64,000 nucleotides of DNA, from NCBI GenBank assembly GCA_032821775.1, contig JAVLRN010000009.1:372001-436000 (forward strand), written 5' to 3'. The position numbers and the translations under genes are program-made. The DNA comes from Sanguinoderma infundibulare (lineage: Eukaryota; Basidiomycota; Agaricomycetes; Polyporales; Polyporaceae). Below the pieces are notes generated by a model. It made no database searches, had not been told where the DNA came from, and was given only the letters and a program-made list of their open reading frames with translations. Shown here piece by piece: positions 1 to 12,105 of this stretch (positions are counted from its first letter, which is position 1; each line of letters starts with the position of its first letter).

Positions 1-2830
1 ACTTCTGGTTCGCCGCTGCACTGGGATATCACACGTTCGATCGTCCGACCGTCTTGATCCTTGACTTCCATCGTCACCTGCACGTTGCCCGTCACCGCGC
101 CAACCTGCCCCCGGGCAAAGTTCGCGACGTTGCGGCGCGTGTTGTTGCTCTGCGACACCGAGAAATCGCCGCTCCAGAGCTTGATGTAGAGTTCGTTCCG
201 GACATCCCCAGGAAACACGACATCGGGGAAGCCAAGGCGCAAGCTGAGAGGAGTATCTTGAAGCAGCGACGAGTTCTCGCGGACGACGGTCTCAGCATCT
301 CCGTAGAAGATCTTGATGGAGACTGCGAGCATCTCAGCCCTGAGCAAACGTCAGATGTCAAGACAGGCTCGCAACAATGATTAACAACGTTGATCGTACC
401 TAGATGACTTCTCATACTCGCGAGTGTTGTGGTTGAGGATGTCCTGGTGGAGCATCGAGAACGTAGTCTCGTTCGTAGGCACATAGATTGGCATCGTGTG
501 TTCCCTCGTAGAGGAGACCTCGGACTGTTCGGCGGCCATGGAGTTCAGCTGCGTCAGCTCGAGTACTGCGCAGCCAAACGGTCGGCGGAAGCATTGAGGG
601 AGATCCGTCGAGGTCGAACCGCGGCCAAAGGACTCATTGGACATGGACGCGTTGTAGCTGGAACCAATTATCGTCTGCCTGGGGTTCTCCGAGATCGACC
701 CCATGTTGCTTCCCATCTTGAGCGAGCCGTTCCTGACGATCTTGCAGACAAGGTAGATCGGATCCTGGGCATCCGACTGCACGAGGTCGGTAAACAGCGT
801 GCGGATACGCGCAGACGGATCGCGCGCGAGAACACCGTTGTGGTTCAGGATGGCGCAGAACTCTTCCGAGACAAATCGCGCGTCTGCCTTGTTGTAAAGC
901 GAGAAGTACAGTTCTGCGGTCTCGCCGGGGGCGCATGGTGAGGCAACGAAGGCGCGCACGTCGAGGAAGACGTGGTAGAACTTCGCTTTCGGCTGAGGAG
1001 GGGCCAAGGGCGAGAGTGAGCCGATGAGCCGAGAGTGTCCGCGAGGGCGTGGAAGGTCGGGGAAGGCGGAGTGAAGCGACGCGGAAAGCGGAATAGAAGT
1101 AGGGGCGGGAGAAGAGTAGTCGATCGAGCCGTTCGTGAAAGGCAACTTGTAGGGCGTGGTCGGGGCGACAGACACATCCATGTGCGCGAGAGAGGCCTGC
1201 AGCGCGTACATCCGGATCGCGCTCATCCAGCTCCGTTGGTCAATCTCGCCTTCCACGTCCACGTTGATTAACCCACCCCAAGTAGGGTGGCGAACGATCA
1301 CATCGAGTCCTTGGAGGAGGTTCCCTGAAACAAGCCTGACAACGCACTCGCGCCGCAAGTTGACGGTTTCCTCGGAACTCAGCGTCTGGGAAAGAAGCTG
1401 TCGGCGACCAAGATGAAGCACTTCAATGTACTCGCGGACGACATGGAAGAGGCGGTAATCGCGCTGGGCGAGGTATTGGAACATGAGAGCATGCCACTCT
1501 CGTAAAGCAGATGCGATTTCGTCGATGATCGGCTGCGTCGCGCCGGATTGGGTGTCATCTCCGGAGGTAAGAGTAGGGCGCGGTGGCAAGGGCTTGTTGT
1601 ACTGAGATTCGGTGGGGGAAGCTGAGCGAATGGAAGCGGGGTACACGGGCAGACGTGCGCGAGCAGAAGGTGCTTGGTCGGCAGGCGGAGTGAGCTTGAA
1701 TGACTTGCGAGTAGCTGCGTCATTGACCTCTTCGTCTTCCTCGCGCACCGGATCCATCTCCCTCATGGACCTATTCCAGCTCGCGAACACCTCCTCTGAC
1801 GTCCGACCGTCCGCAGGGCTGCTGAGCGCGTTGAACAACTCGGTGAGACGTCCCTCCGCGTCCGAAACTTCATCTCGTACGAATATGTGAGAAGCAGGGA
1901 AGATGCCTATGAAGACTTGCTGTAGCTCGTCCGCGCGAGCGGATGACTTGTGATTTGATGCGGAAGGGTCCGAGGACAGTGACCAGTTGACCTGAGGTCG
2001 TCGAGAAGTGCAGACGACATATCTGCAAAGGATGGGTAAACATGGAATGGAAATGTAGGGACGCGAGCGCGATCCGAGGCCGTCCATAGATGTGTAGACT
2101 GTACTTCTAATCGACAACGCTCCTGCGGGCAGGACGCCGTCTCCCGTCCTTGACGCTAGCCGTAGCCGCGAGGACAGCGAGCGGACTTCTTCGCGCATCC
2201 TCTACTTCAGAACGAGGTGGCGCCTGGTCAGCGCGCTTCGCGAGGGCAGCGCGCCGACCAGTCCGGCTGCTGTATGGGATGCTCGCGCTCATCGTCGGGG
2301 ACGACGAGCGCACTCAGAAAGACGATGTGTGCCCTGTCCGGTGATCTCGGACATGGGCAACCCCAGCGCTAGGGACTGGAAACGGAACTGGTTACGGGCG
2401 GAGAAGAATTGCGGGTACGGGATTAAACGTGCAGTCTGCACGGCATGGTCTCAAGGAAGAGATTGTCGTCAAGAAGCCACATACCGGGGTACTTGGCAGT
2501 GGTATGGCAGCGAAGGACGCGTCGGGAAGGTGCGGGGAAGGTGTATTAGGATACAAACACTTACCCGCGGTACCATACCCCCTCGACCTCCTTGTCCCGT
2601 GGGGTATACTTCTCAAACGCATATACGTTGTCTCCGACCTCGAGAGACACGACGTCTCTGTGGACAAGGTGCTCGTCTCCGGAAGCGTCGGTCCAGGTGG
2701 AGATGTGAGTGCGGCTAGATAGCTTGGTGTCCCTGCGGTTGACTGGGGAGAGCGGGTGGACTGCGTAGCCGTAGATGATGAGCGGAAGAGGCTCCCAGAC
2801 ACCTTTTCGCTGGCCAAGAGTGCCGGCCAT
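1..2830 (-). CDS. DOCK-family Rho/Rac GTPase exchange factor, N-terminal part (3' end outside window)
   Basis: Exons on the minus strand: 2565-2830, 400-2022, and 339 to the window edge; about 742 residues are visible. DOCK proteins activate Rac/Cdc42-type GTPases through a C-terminal DHR-2 domain, which would lie beyond position 1. Visible in order: an N-terminal SH3 (LEVGDNVYAFEKY... WYRG joined to YVVCTSRRP, then VFIGIFPASHIFVRDE), a long DOCK N-terminal helical region with FYHVFLDVRAFV and DPIYLVCKIVRNG, then the start of the DHR-1/C2 lipid-binding domain (FPDVVFPGDVRNELYIKLWSGDF). The start at 2830 is the first ATG before the SH3 and gives the W-PLP-YG opening that I associate with the family. 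The first intron (2023-2564, 542 bases) is about ten times longer than usual here but joins the SH3 halves in phase. The second (340-399) is typical. It is divergent from SKI3. The family call is secure; the exact partner GTPase cannot be told. Confidence 0.9.
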
Positions 2831-3459
2831 GGCGAGAGCAGTGTGTCAGGCCTGCCTATTGCAAGCTGCTCGTCGAGGTGGGCGGCGACCTCCACAGCGG
2901 AGCTGAGAACCTGGGGAAGAGTTGGCGCCCAAGATGGACCGGCGCTGAGAAGTCCCAGTCAAGTTCCAGTAACAACGGCGACGCTGGTGTGGCGAGCACG
3001 CTCTGGACGTGCAGAGGGGAGTACTGTGAGGACGACAGGAATTTCGGAAAAGAGGGAGCGGCGGCGTTGCGCTTTAATCACAGGACCATCACATCAAGCA
3101 AGAACTCAGAATCAACATCGAAGCATCTCCACTGCAGCGTTACGAGCTCCAGAGAAGTGTTTCGAGCTTGGATAGCCTTACATCTGCTCGATGGTGAGGC
3201 ATGGGTGTGCTCACTGTCGTGCACTAGATGCAGGCAGTCTGCAGCATCTCTGACCGCCACATAGACGCGCACGTCCTTTGAACCGGGAACTCACCATCTT
3301 CGTCCTCAGCACCACCCCAAGCGCACCTCCTTGCTCCCGTTTCTTCTACACTCACTCGCCCAGGCTAACCAACATTGCGCCAGTCAAGCCTGGTCAAGTG
3401 TCGAACGCGAATTCTGGAGAAGCTCCACCAGTTGCCGTACCGACCAATACAGGCCGAAC
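2831..3459. promoter_or_regulatory. Divergent intergenic region between DOCK-type gene and SKI3
   Basis: A 629-base spacer between two head-to-head genes. It must hold both promoters. I see no clear TATA box. The 150 bases before the SKI3 start are rich in C and T (pyrimidine tracts around 3300-3370), a common feature of fungal core promoters. No additional coding frame is convincing. Confidence 0.5.
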
Positions 3460-6400
3460 ATGGCCACCTTCGTGAAACCTAAGCTCAAGGCTGCTCGCGA
3501 GGCCATCACGAACAAGGACTTTGACAAGGCGCGCGACGCTGCCCAGGCGGTCCTTGAATACGAACCGGATAACTACTATGCGTGCGTCCGTTACGATCTG
3601 GTTGACTGCCAAATTCTACTCATAGTCCCTCCGCAGGAATGTGTTCCTCGGAGTCGCATACCTCAACTTCCAGGATTATGAGCAGAGCGAGCAAGTAACT
3701 GCCGCTGCGAGCTTCAGACGATGGCATTTAGTGACCTTTCTGCCCAGGTATACCGCAAGGCCATAGCGTCGGATGGGAAGCAGCTTCTGGCCTGGCAGGT
3801 ACGCGATGTTCTCGCCCCATCATTCCAAGTCTTTGATGTCTCGCAAAGGGTATCGCCAAACTGTTTGAAGAGACCAAGAATTGGTCCGAATATTTGAAGA
3901 CGTTGCATAAATTGGCAGAGCTGTATGCTGCTGGGTATGCGTCCCCCTGGTTCTGGCTTCGATGAAGGACTGCGATGAACGCTTTCCAGGAATGACGCCG
4001 TCAAATGTGCGGAGGCCGTTCAGAAGATCATCAGTCTTCACCGAGACCGCGAAGAGAGCACGCCGATAGAGGTGGGCGTAGGAGGCGAATGATTTTACTG
4101 CTTTTGACGCTGACGCCTCACAGCTCGCAGAAGCTCTTACCTTGCTTCTCCCCGAGTCACCCTTCTATTCCGCCCTTTCTTCACTGCCTCCCCCGGATCC
4201 CACAAATCCTACGTCTACCACTACGTCTGCTGCCCAGTCTGCAATCCACGACTCCCTCCCTGTGCTAGAAGAACTCGTGGCCATCTATGAAACACAGGAA
4301 CAGGGTACCCGGCAGAGCGAAATCGCCAAGCGACGAATGAGACTTGATGCACCCCCAGTCAAGCAGATCGAGCGAGATGTCACCTTAGAAGTCTTGTCTA
4401 GCTCGCAGGTATTGTGCCCCTCCCCTCTATGTGCCGATACGTTACCAACCGCACGCCACAGCTGCCGCGCCTCTACAACGAAGTGGTGAACCATCCGAAC
4501 ACTTCGAACGATCTGCTTCGCGAAACAGAAGCGAAGCTGCTTCGTCTGAAGCAGCAGCTTCTTTTCGCCCTTCCCGCGAAAGGACAGGAGGGTGATAAAG
4601 CACGATTGGCCGCTGAGCTGGATGAGTTGATCAACGGGGTGGTTTTGCTGAAGATCCCGGACGAGTTGGCCTGGACGCTCCTGATAGAGAGCAAGGACGC
4701 AGCCCAGATTGGTTGGTTTTCCACTTTGGCTTAAGATGCGTGGTATTGACGTGAGTTGCCAGAGGACTATGACTTTGGCCTTCTCAGGCAGTTCATCGGC
4801 CTTTTCCCGAGTTCGCCCTTGATGAAGCTTGCGCAGGCGTACTTTGAGTACATGGGCATACCTTTGACGGACGACGAAGACGTCCCCGCTCGGCCAGTGG
4901 ATGGCGAGGAGGTTGACTATATTGAGGTCATGATGGTCAGTTGCATACTCATCCATCGCAGGACATTGCTCATCACACGAACAATAGGAAGCGTTCGCCG
5001 ACCTAGATGACTCTACTCTTGCGCATAGAATCATCGGCGAACTTTACGAGCAGGAAGCCGACTACGAGAAAGCGATGAAGGTGTCAGAAAGCGGACTAGA
5101 GATCGTACGCCGCGTGGAGCGGAATTGGGGAAGGCGTCTCAAACAGTTCGTTCGGACTGACGTTCATCATATGGGCAATGCTTATTGTCTGCTTGCAGGA
5201 CAAAAAAGGCGTTCAACATCATCTTAGTGACATCGCTAGTGCACTATTTTCCGCCGAAACACCATGTTCGCGCTCTCAGGATCATCAGTGACGTGCTTTC
5301 CGAGGACCGAGATAATATTCCTGCCCTCATGGGCCGGGGATTCATTCTCCAGGGTGAGAAGAAGTGGTCCGACGCAGCTGCGATCTTCGGCAAGGTTGCT
5401 GTGCTAGACCCCGAGGGCGTCGACCATGGGCTGCGAGCGAAGGAAGAGCACGCCTGGTCAGAAGCCATGTGCGACCAGCTGCAAGCGGCGGCGGACCACC
5501 TTCAGGATGTCATTGATATCTTGGATCACCTGGAAGGCAGAGAAGAGGACAAGGCACGGGCATGGTGGAGATTGGGGCGATGCAGCTGGGAGATGGGCGG
5601 TAAAGCATCCTCTTGCTGTCTTTTGTTACCCCTTAGACTCATCGGCACTGGCAGCGGAACACCGCGAGGAGGGGTTCAGGCACTTCGTGACCTCCCTCAA
5701 GCGCTCCTCGACGTATGCGCCGGCGTTCACGTCCCTGGGCATTTACTACTCGGAGTTTCTGTCTCCTCCGGACCCCAATCGCGCATCCAAATGCTTCCAG
5801 AAGGCCTTCGAGCTCGACCCAAGGGAAGCAGACGCCGCACGCAGGCTCGCGGAGGGCTTCGCAGAGGAAGGGGAATGGGACCTCGTCGAAGTCGTCGCCC
5901 GGCGCACCATCGAAAGCGAAGGCGGCCTGGAAGAAGGCCCGGACGCAGAAGCGTCCCGCCGGTCCCTGCCCCTCAATGCATGGGCGCAGAAGGCCGTGGG
6001 GGCCGTCGAGCTCGTATGTTTTTCCTCTGGCTTAACTTCCTGACCACAAATCTGATAGACCCCGTCCTCACCTTGTGGACTTCTAGACCCGGCGCAACTA
6101 CGCCCCTGCCATCAAGGCGCTGCAGACCGCGGTCCGTACGGACGGTGATGATCAGATGTCCTGGCTCCGCCTCGGGGAGGCGTACAGCAAGGCGGGACAA
6201 TACGCCGCAGCGTTCAAGGCCCTTGAGCGCGCACGCGAGCTCGACCCGGAGGACTGGGTCGCGTCGTACTTTATCGGGGACGTGCAGCGGCAGATGGGCA
6301 TGTACGAGGAGGCCATCAAGGCGTTTGAGACTATCCTGGAGGGGCGGCCGGATGAGCTCGGCGTTCTTCATTCGCTGGGACAGACGTACTTGGAGCTGGG

Positions 6401-8516
6401 ACGCTTCGAGCTCGGTACTGGTTTCTTGGCGAGGGCGGAGACGTCGTTCGTCGCCGCGGTGAGGATCACCGTCGAGCTTCTCAACGCCAGCTCCGGCTAC
6501 CGCCGGGTCGCGTGGAAGACAATTGCCGACTCGCTCTACCAGCTCTCAACATTTGCTACGTTCTCGGATGAAGATTCTGTGAAGGAGGTCGTCGCCACCA
6601 TTATGGCGCTCGTGACCGAGCATCCCGGAAAGGGATTTCTCAACGTCATCTCCCAACCACTGTCCATCGAGGAGACTGATACACCCTTGCTCACGATCCA
6701 AGTCGCATTTGCTGCATACGAGTACCGCCTATCTCTCGGTGCGATTGACGATGCTGCCAAAGCTACCGCGCACTACGACCTTGGTGTCGCATTGTCTACG
6801 TTCGCCAGACTCACGCTTAACGGCGACAAGCGGGAAAAGGCACAACAAGAAGCGATCACGCAGTTCAAGAACGCGCTCCGCCTCGAGCCCGGAAACGACA
6901 CCTTCTGGATCGCGCTTGGTAATGCGACGTTCCTGTCGCAAACGACGCTCTGCCAGCACTCGTACATTCGTGCGATAGAAATAGACGGCAAGGTAAGCAT
7001 TTCCATTGGCCTCTGATCTTATTGCGTCTGACTGTTTCCAAGAACGCCGCAACGTGGACGAACCTTGGCATGTTCTATCTTCACCATGAAGATGTCGAGC
7101 TGGCGAATGAAGCATTCTACAAGGCGCAGACCCTTGATCCGGATTACGCCCTGGCTTGGGTCGGGCAGGGTCTCGTTGCGACCGCAAACCGTCACGACAG
7201 GGAAGCAAGCGCGCTGTTTGAACACGCCACCGGGTTGACCGCCGCCGTGGTACGTTGGGTTTAACTCACTTGTGCCTCCGTGTACAATCCTTACGCGAAC
7301 GCGCAGCCAGAAGCGGATCTAGAGTACGCAACGCGCCTCTTTAACAAGGTGAACGAGACGACCAAGTCTCGCTCAGCTTCATCCGAGGCGCTCCTCCCAG
7401 CGTTCTTCGTCCTCGACCGATACTGGAAGCAGCGCCCGAAAGACGCGTCCGCCCTGCATCTCTTCGGACTCGTCTGTGAGCGCGTCGGGCATGTCGAGCT
7501 CGGCATCGAGACGATATCCCGGGCCATCTCCGTCCTCGAAGCTGTCTACGAGGAGACCGAGGATCCGGTCATCGAGCGGCAATACACCACAGCCCACGCG
7601 AACGTCGCCCGCCTGCGCATGGCAACAGGGGACCACGAGGGCGCGCTCGAGTCGTACCAGGTCGCTACCGGCTTGCTGCCCGAACAGCCGGACGAGGGCG
7701 ACGCCGACACGAAGGCCCTCCTCGCCCAATGTCAATTTGGCTCCGGTCTCGCGACCTTCAAGCTGGGGCAGCTGGCGGAGGCCTTGGCGCTCTTCGAGTC
7801 GGCGATGGCGACGGCCGCGGACCATGCGCTCATCCGGGGACACGTCGTCGTGCTGCTCGCGCAGACGCTCTGGGCGATCGGCACGGACGAGGCGAAGGAG
7901 TCGGCGAAGACGCAGTTGCTGCAGAGGTTCGTCGTACGATGTGGTGTCGTTTTTGGTCACTGTGTGCTGATCCATTTACGTTTACTTACCCAGCATCGAG
8001 TACGACCCCGAAAACCTCACGGCGATCAACACGCTCGCGGGCATGGGCATACTGACGGACGACGACGGCCTCGTCGACGCCGCGCTCTCCGAACTCCTGT
8101 CCCTTCCCCTCGACCAACGCCACGAGCGCGACCCCGAACGGGAAGTCACATACCTCCTAGTCCAGCACCACCTTGGCCAAGGGGACGCGAAGCAAGCGTT
8201 GTCCGTCGCGCAGAAGGCCGTGTTCGCCGAGCCCGAACGGACCGAGGCGCGTCGCGAGCTCGCCTCCCTCACGCTCCAGAGCGGGGAGAGCGCGCCGGCG
8301 CTCGCCATCCTGAGCGGTTCGGCGGAGACGCAAGGGAGCTTTGCGGAGCTGCGTGCCTCCCTGGCGCTGCACGCGGTGTCTCTCTGCATGGAGAGCAGGA
8401 CTGGGCGGAACGCGACGGAGGCGCTTCGGCTTGCGCAGAAGGGGGTGATGCTCTCTCCTTGGGACGCGCGGGGCTGGGAGATGTTGGCATACATCCAAAG
8501 CCGTCGCGCGCAGTGA
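3460..8516 (+). CDS. SKI3: Superkiller complex TPR subunit Ski3 (TTC37 orthologue)
   Basis: Fifteen exons: 3460-3581, 3637-3694, 3748-3798, 3849-3934, 3990-4071, 4124-4408, 4462-4711, 4763-4935, 4988-5145, 5199-5599, 5637-6013, 6087-6992, 7043-7249, 7307-7926, 7994-8516; they sum to 4,299 bases, 1,432 residues, about the size of yeast Ski3. The protein is TPR repeats nearly throughout. It opens with a diagnostic KPKLKAAREAI...FDKARDAAQAVLEYEPDNYYA repeat, and a central stretch (WLRLGEAY, FKALERARELDPEDW) and the C-terminus (WEMLAYIQSRRAQ) are further TPR helices. Ski3 is the scaffold of the cytoplasmic SKI complex (Ski2 helicase, Ski3, Ski8) that feeds mRNA to the exosome for 3'-5' decay. All introns are 36-80 bases with clear GT-AG ends. 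The gene converges on the LETM1-type gene. The family call is firm; a few splice boundaries could shift by a codon. Confidence 0.95.
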
Positions 8517-8778
8517 CGGTCCGACACGGAGGACGACGAGCATGAACCACTCCTGTAGCAGCTAGAAGACCTGGTGTATCGGTAGCAGTCATCTGTTGTG
8601 AAGCGGAGAGTGTGCGAGCGAATAAGAAACGATATCTAAGCATGGACCGACATCAAAGAACGTATGCCTTGAGCTGTGAATACACCAACATTACCCACTA
8701 TGTACAGTACTAGTATGATAGCGCGCCGTCATCTCAGCACGAGTATATCCTTCATTACTCTATGGATGGATGTTCAAG

Positions 8779-10331
8779 TCAAGCCGAGGCGTCGAGCTTG
8801 CCGATCGCATTGGCGGCGACGAGCTGCACGCGCGTTCGGATGGGGTCGCTGGCCGTCTGGTTGACCTCGGACAACCACCAGCGGAGACGTGCCCGCATCG
8901 CCTCAGGAGAAAGCTTCTCCGCGACGCTGCAATACGGAGGTTAGCGGGGTCAAAGGGGGGAGAATGGGGCGTTCACGTACATTCCTCGCTGCTCGAGAGC
9001 TTCCCGGAGCTCGGCCGCGGACAGCCGCTCGCCAAAGTTCTCGTGGATGAGGAGCGCATCGTCCGCGGCGATGTTCGTCAAGTGCTTCTTCACGCGACGC
9101 AGGCGCATGGCGGGGAAGCCAAATGTCGACAGCGAAAATATTCTACCACGCCTCGTGAGGTCGTCGATACAGGCTAGCAGAAGTCGAAAACGTACCCATT
9201 GTACGACAGTGCGGCGGTGCGGTCCAGGAGGTTGTCCGCGAGGAGCTCAGGATGCTTGAGGGATCGCTTGTAGACATCCTGGAAGACGAGCTTCATGTTG
9301 TCCGCGAAAGTCTTCTGCTTCTCGCGCCTCTTGTTCTCTATCCGCTCCTTTTGAGAGGGTAGGAGACATGTCGAAGGGAGAAGGAACGGCGCGTAGATGA
9401 CAACGAGGGGAATGGCCTCTTCGGCAACAATGATGATCAAGACGAAGGGGATGAGCCTGCAGAACGTCAGGATTCCTCACACAGGCAACAAGGATTAACC
9501 ACGGGCGAAAACCCACTTGAGCGCATCCTGCCTGTAATTTGCGATGAAGCGGGTATCCCATCGCGACAGTGGCTCTCCTCCACTCTGGACGCGCGCCTGA
9601 ATGGCACGGACGCGCTTCCGATGCACGTTGATGAGCTTCAAGCCGTTCCAGTAGAATTTCTGTGACAACTGTTTGTCAGAGTACCAACAGGTGGACAGGG
9701 GGTGCATACAAAGAGTTCTTTCGCCTGGTGGTAGAGCTTGCCGACCCAGGACGCGTCTGCGGGCGGGGGCTTGAGGATGCCATGCTTTGAGGCATCGTAA
9801 TAGTCCTCCTTGGCTGTCTCTATCACGGAATGGTCGTTCTGGGTAGCAGCCGCATTTGGAGGTACAAAGGGCTCGCTAGGAGCAGCAGACGCGCTCTCCG
9901 AAGCGGAAGAAACAAGGGACTCGCTGGCCTTCGGGGACGCTGAATGCGCTTTGGGCGGTTTAACAGGTCCAGGTCGTAAATCAACTTTGTGTTTTCGGGG
10001 GGCGGCACCAGATACAGGAGGGGGGACGTCCTTCGCGACTGAGTTCGTGGGAGGCGGGGGAGCGGTAGACACAGAGCGCGAGCCACGGGGGTACGCGGCT
10101 ATGGAGCCGGCGAGTCGCCACGACAGCCCATCCGCTGCGCGCACGGAGAAATGGACATGTCGATGGCGAAAGCGTACCGCCGCAGGTGTACGATGGTGCC
10201 TTGTCACCGTAAGACTGCAGAAGAAGGAAGGGTGCGCGGGTGAGCGTGTGCCGTGTGCGCTAAGCCGCGGATCCGAAATGTTTTGCAAGCACTCACCCGT
10301 CCGCCAGTCCATGCCTCAACGAAGCTAACAT
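8779..10331 (-). CDS. LETM1-domain mitochondrial inner-membrane protein
   Basis: Six exons on the minus strand: 10297-10331, 9710-10214, 9517-9659, 9196-9456, 8981-9142, 8779-8926; 417 residues. The first ~70 residues are rich in Arg/Ser/Ala without acids (TRHHRTPAAVRFRHR, then AYPRGSRSVSTA), a typical mitochondrial presequence. After a low-complexity Pro/Ser/Ala linker comes the LETM1 core: KFYWNGLKLINVHRKRVRA, LSRWDTRFIANYRQDALK, one hydrophobic segment (LIPFVLIIIVAEEAIPLVV) followed by YAPFLLPSTCLLPSQKERI, and the ribosome-binding-like helical part (FGFPAMRLRRVKKHL). LETM1 relatives act in mitochondrial K+/H+ or Ca2+/H+ homeostasis and in tethering mitoribosomes (Mdm38, Ylh47). No EF-hand is present, as in the fungal Mdm38/Ylh47 type. 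The start at 10331 was preferred over an internal ATG at 10312 because it gives a longer in-phase first exon. Which LETM1 subgroup it belongs to is not settled. Confidence 0.87.
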
Positions 10332-10824
10332 AGAATCAGACCGCCCTGTTCGCCGTCTTTGCGTCCGGCTCGTCCGACGTCGTAGAAAAGTGAAGAGAGG
10401 TGGTGGGAAGAGTCAAGTGGAGAGAAATGCGTTTGGCCGACGAGTTCACGCAAGCGTGTGGGCCGCGAAGGCGCCCGGCATCTGCCGCGGAATGCCCGTT
10501 TGGTCGCTTATCGCCGTCATACTCTCCATTTCCTCCTTCATTCAAATCCATCCTCGAGCACGTCTTCAGCTAAGTTGTCATGTTTTATAACATGCAAGAC
10601 ATTTGAGCTTCTACGATCCTCAAGCAAACTTGTGGCCAGCGTGGCGTTACCGTGGAACACTGAGGGCTGGGCGGCCGTGGTTTCCCTCAAGACGCATATA
10701 TAAGCCATCGCCGTCTCTATGGGCTTCGCACCAGTCTCTTCTTCCGCCTTCTCGCCTTCGCAGTCCCCCCAACTTGACCAAGAACCATGCCGGCTTGGAG
10801 CTTGAGGAACCTCAGGAGACGTGT
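10332..10824. promoter_or_regulatory. Divergent promoter region, TATA box at 10697-10704
   Basis: Spacer of 493 bases between the LETM1-type gene (leftward) and the small cysteine-rich gene (rightward). A good TATATAAG sits at 10697-10704 on the plus strand, 121 bases before the ATG at 10825, which supports the small gene being real. A short C/T-rich stretch (10730-10790) follows it. No other feature is visible. Confidence 0.55.
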
Positions 10825-11176
10825 ATGGGCGCTTGCCTGGGTATTTGTTGTGGATGCTGCTGTGAGTACCCTACCAACGATTGCGGTACATACTTCGCTC
10901 AGACTGCAACGATAATAACTCTTTCTTCCAGGCCTGTCATTTCTGAATCTCAGCAACCCATGGTGCCTTTTCAGTATGTACAGTACTGCATTCTACCCGT
11001 CCTCCTTGCCTCCGTCATGATTCCCCCAGCTTACCATTTCCGTTTTGCGCTCAGAGAGCTATGGCGGCAAACGGGAGTCAGGTCACGATGACGACGTGAC
11101 CGCGGACGAAGTGCAAGCGAACCAACCTTTGAATGTACAGCCAGCTCCGAGGACGTCATTGTCTGCGGATCGATGA
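10825..11176 (+). CDS. Small cysteine-rich, probably N-myristoylated protein (66 residues)
   Basis: Three exons: 10825-10861, 10932-10973, 11055-11176. The introns (70 and 81 bases) have GTGAGT and GTATGT donors and the joins are in phase, giving 66 residues. The first 13 residues are MGACLGICCGCCC: Gly2 is a potential N-myristoylation site, and six Cys follow that could be palmitoylated, so the protein is probably anchored to the cytoplasmic face of a membrane. A short hydrophobic stretch (LSFLNLSNPWCLF) and a polar acidic tail (GHDDDVTADEVQAN) follow. It is too short to assign a function. A TATA box 121 bases upstream and consistent splicing support it, but the first exon codes for only 12 residues, so a chance structure is possible. 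Confidence 0.5.
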
Positions 11177-12037
11177 GGGCTGATGAAGGAGCATCTTTCA
11201 ATGTATGTGTATGTGCTACTAAAGCTGATCGTGCATGACGGATAGACTTCTGACTGCATTGTGGTGCCAGTTGTACCTCGATCTCAGCCCTTTATCATTT
11301 GGTCGTCCAAATCTCCTTCACACTCTGCGGGATGATGTAATCTTCTTGTCAGCTCCTCGCCGAGTACAGCAAATCCAATATGTTTCAGACAACCATGATA
11401 TCGCATTGCTGCACGCTCGTACTTGCATGAGGTCCGAATACTGGGAGGGTTCGAATTTCCGGATGCTATTGCTCAAGAGGCTGTGGCTGTGCGCGATCAA
11501 CGCAGTTTACGTCTTTGCTTAGGTGGTCTCTCCACTCTCTACCATGCGACACCTTGCAGCAGAGCTTCCCTTTACCTCATGTTTCCTCTCGCTAGGCTTA
11601 TCTTGCCCTCACGAACGTCGCTGGTGACAAACCAACATATATGGTCTCACGATGGCCTGGAATGTCCGCAAATTGAACATGTACGACCTCCTGGCAACTT
11701 CTCGTCCGTTATTCCTGTATCTATATTCATCTTAATCTTCACTAGTGGCCGCTCGGCTCCTACATAAGATGAGCGAGGGCGATTAAGGCAAAGAAACCGA
11801 CTCCACGTCGCCTACAAGCACTGGCCAGGGTTGCGCTAGAATACCGGTAAGTAAGACCTACTTTGGCAGATCCGATATACCGCTTACGAAGAACTTCGAT
11901 CCGCAGTTGTCTGCCGATCTCAACCAAAGACTGCGGTTGCCCCAGGGTTAGACGTTAGGCGGCGGGTAGCCCATTTAGTTTTTCAACGGCGCCTTCAGCC
12001 TTGAGGACCACACCCGCCGCTTGCTCGCCACTGCGAG
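11177..12037. other. Intergenic region, no recognised gene
   Basis: Roughly 860 bases between the small Cys-rich gene and the UGT-1 core promoter. Open frames here are short, lack family resemblance and show no consistent splice structure. A sequence at about 11446-11461 looks like a tRNA T-loop but no cloverleaf can be drawn around it. The last 60 bases carry the UGT promoter box listed separately. Confidence 0.5.
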
Positions 12038-12045
12038 TATATAAG
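11984..12045 (+). promoter_or_regulatory. UGT-1 promoter: conserved UGT box plus TATA box
   Basis: The stretch at 11984-12008 (core AACGGCGCCTTCAGCC followed by TTGAGGA) recurs upstream of UGT-4 (44798-44821) and, decayed, in the inverted relic (around 47729-47742). A TATATAAG at 12038-12045 lies 61 bases before the UGT-1 ATG. Conservation at the same relative position suggests a shared regulatory site, although recent duplication alone could also explain it. Confidence 0.55.
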
Positions 12046-12105
12046 TAACGTTCTCAGAGCTCGCTCCTCTATTTCTGAGCTCATCCTGTACCGTGTCGAC
12101 CTGTC

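Noticed and set aside
11440..11465. tRNA T-loop-like sequence (GGTTCGAATTT)
   Set aside because: No matching T-stem, anticodon arm or acceptor stem can be drawn upstream. A similar stretch near 47300 also fails.
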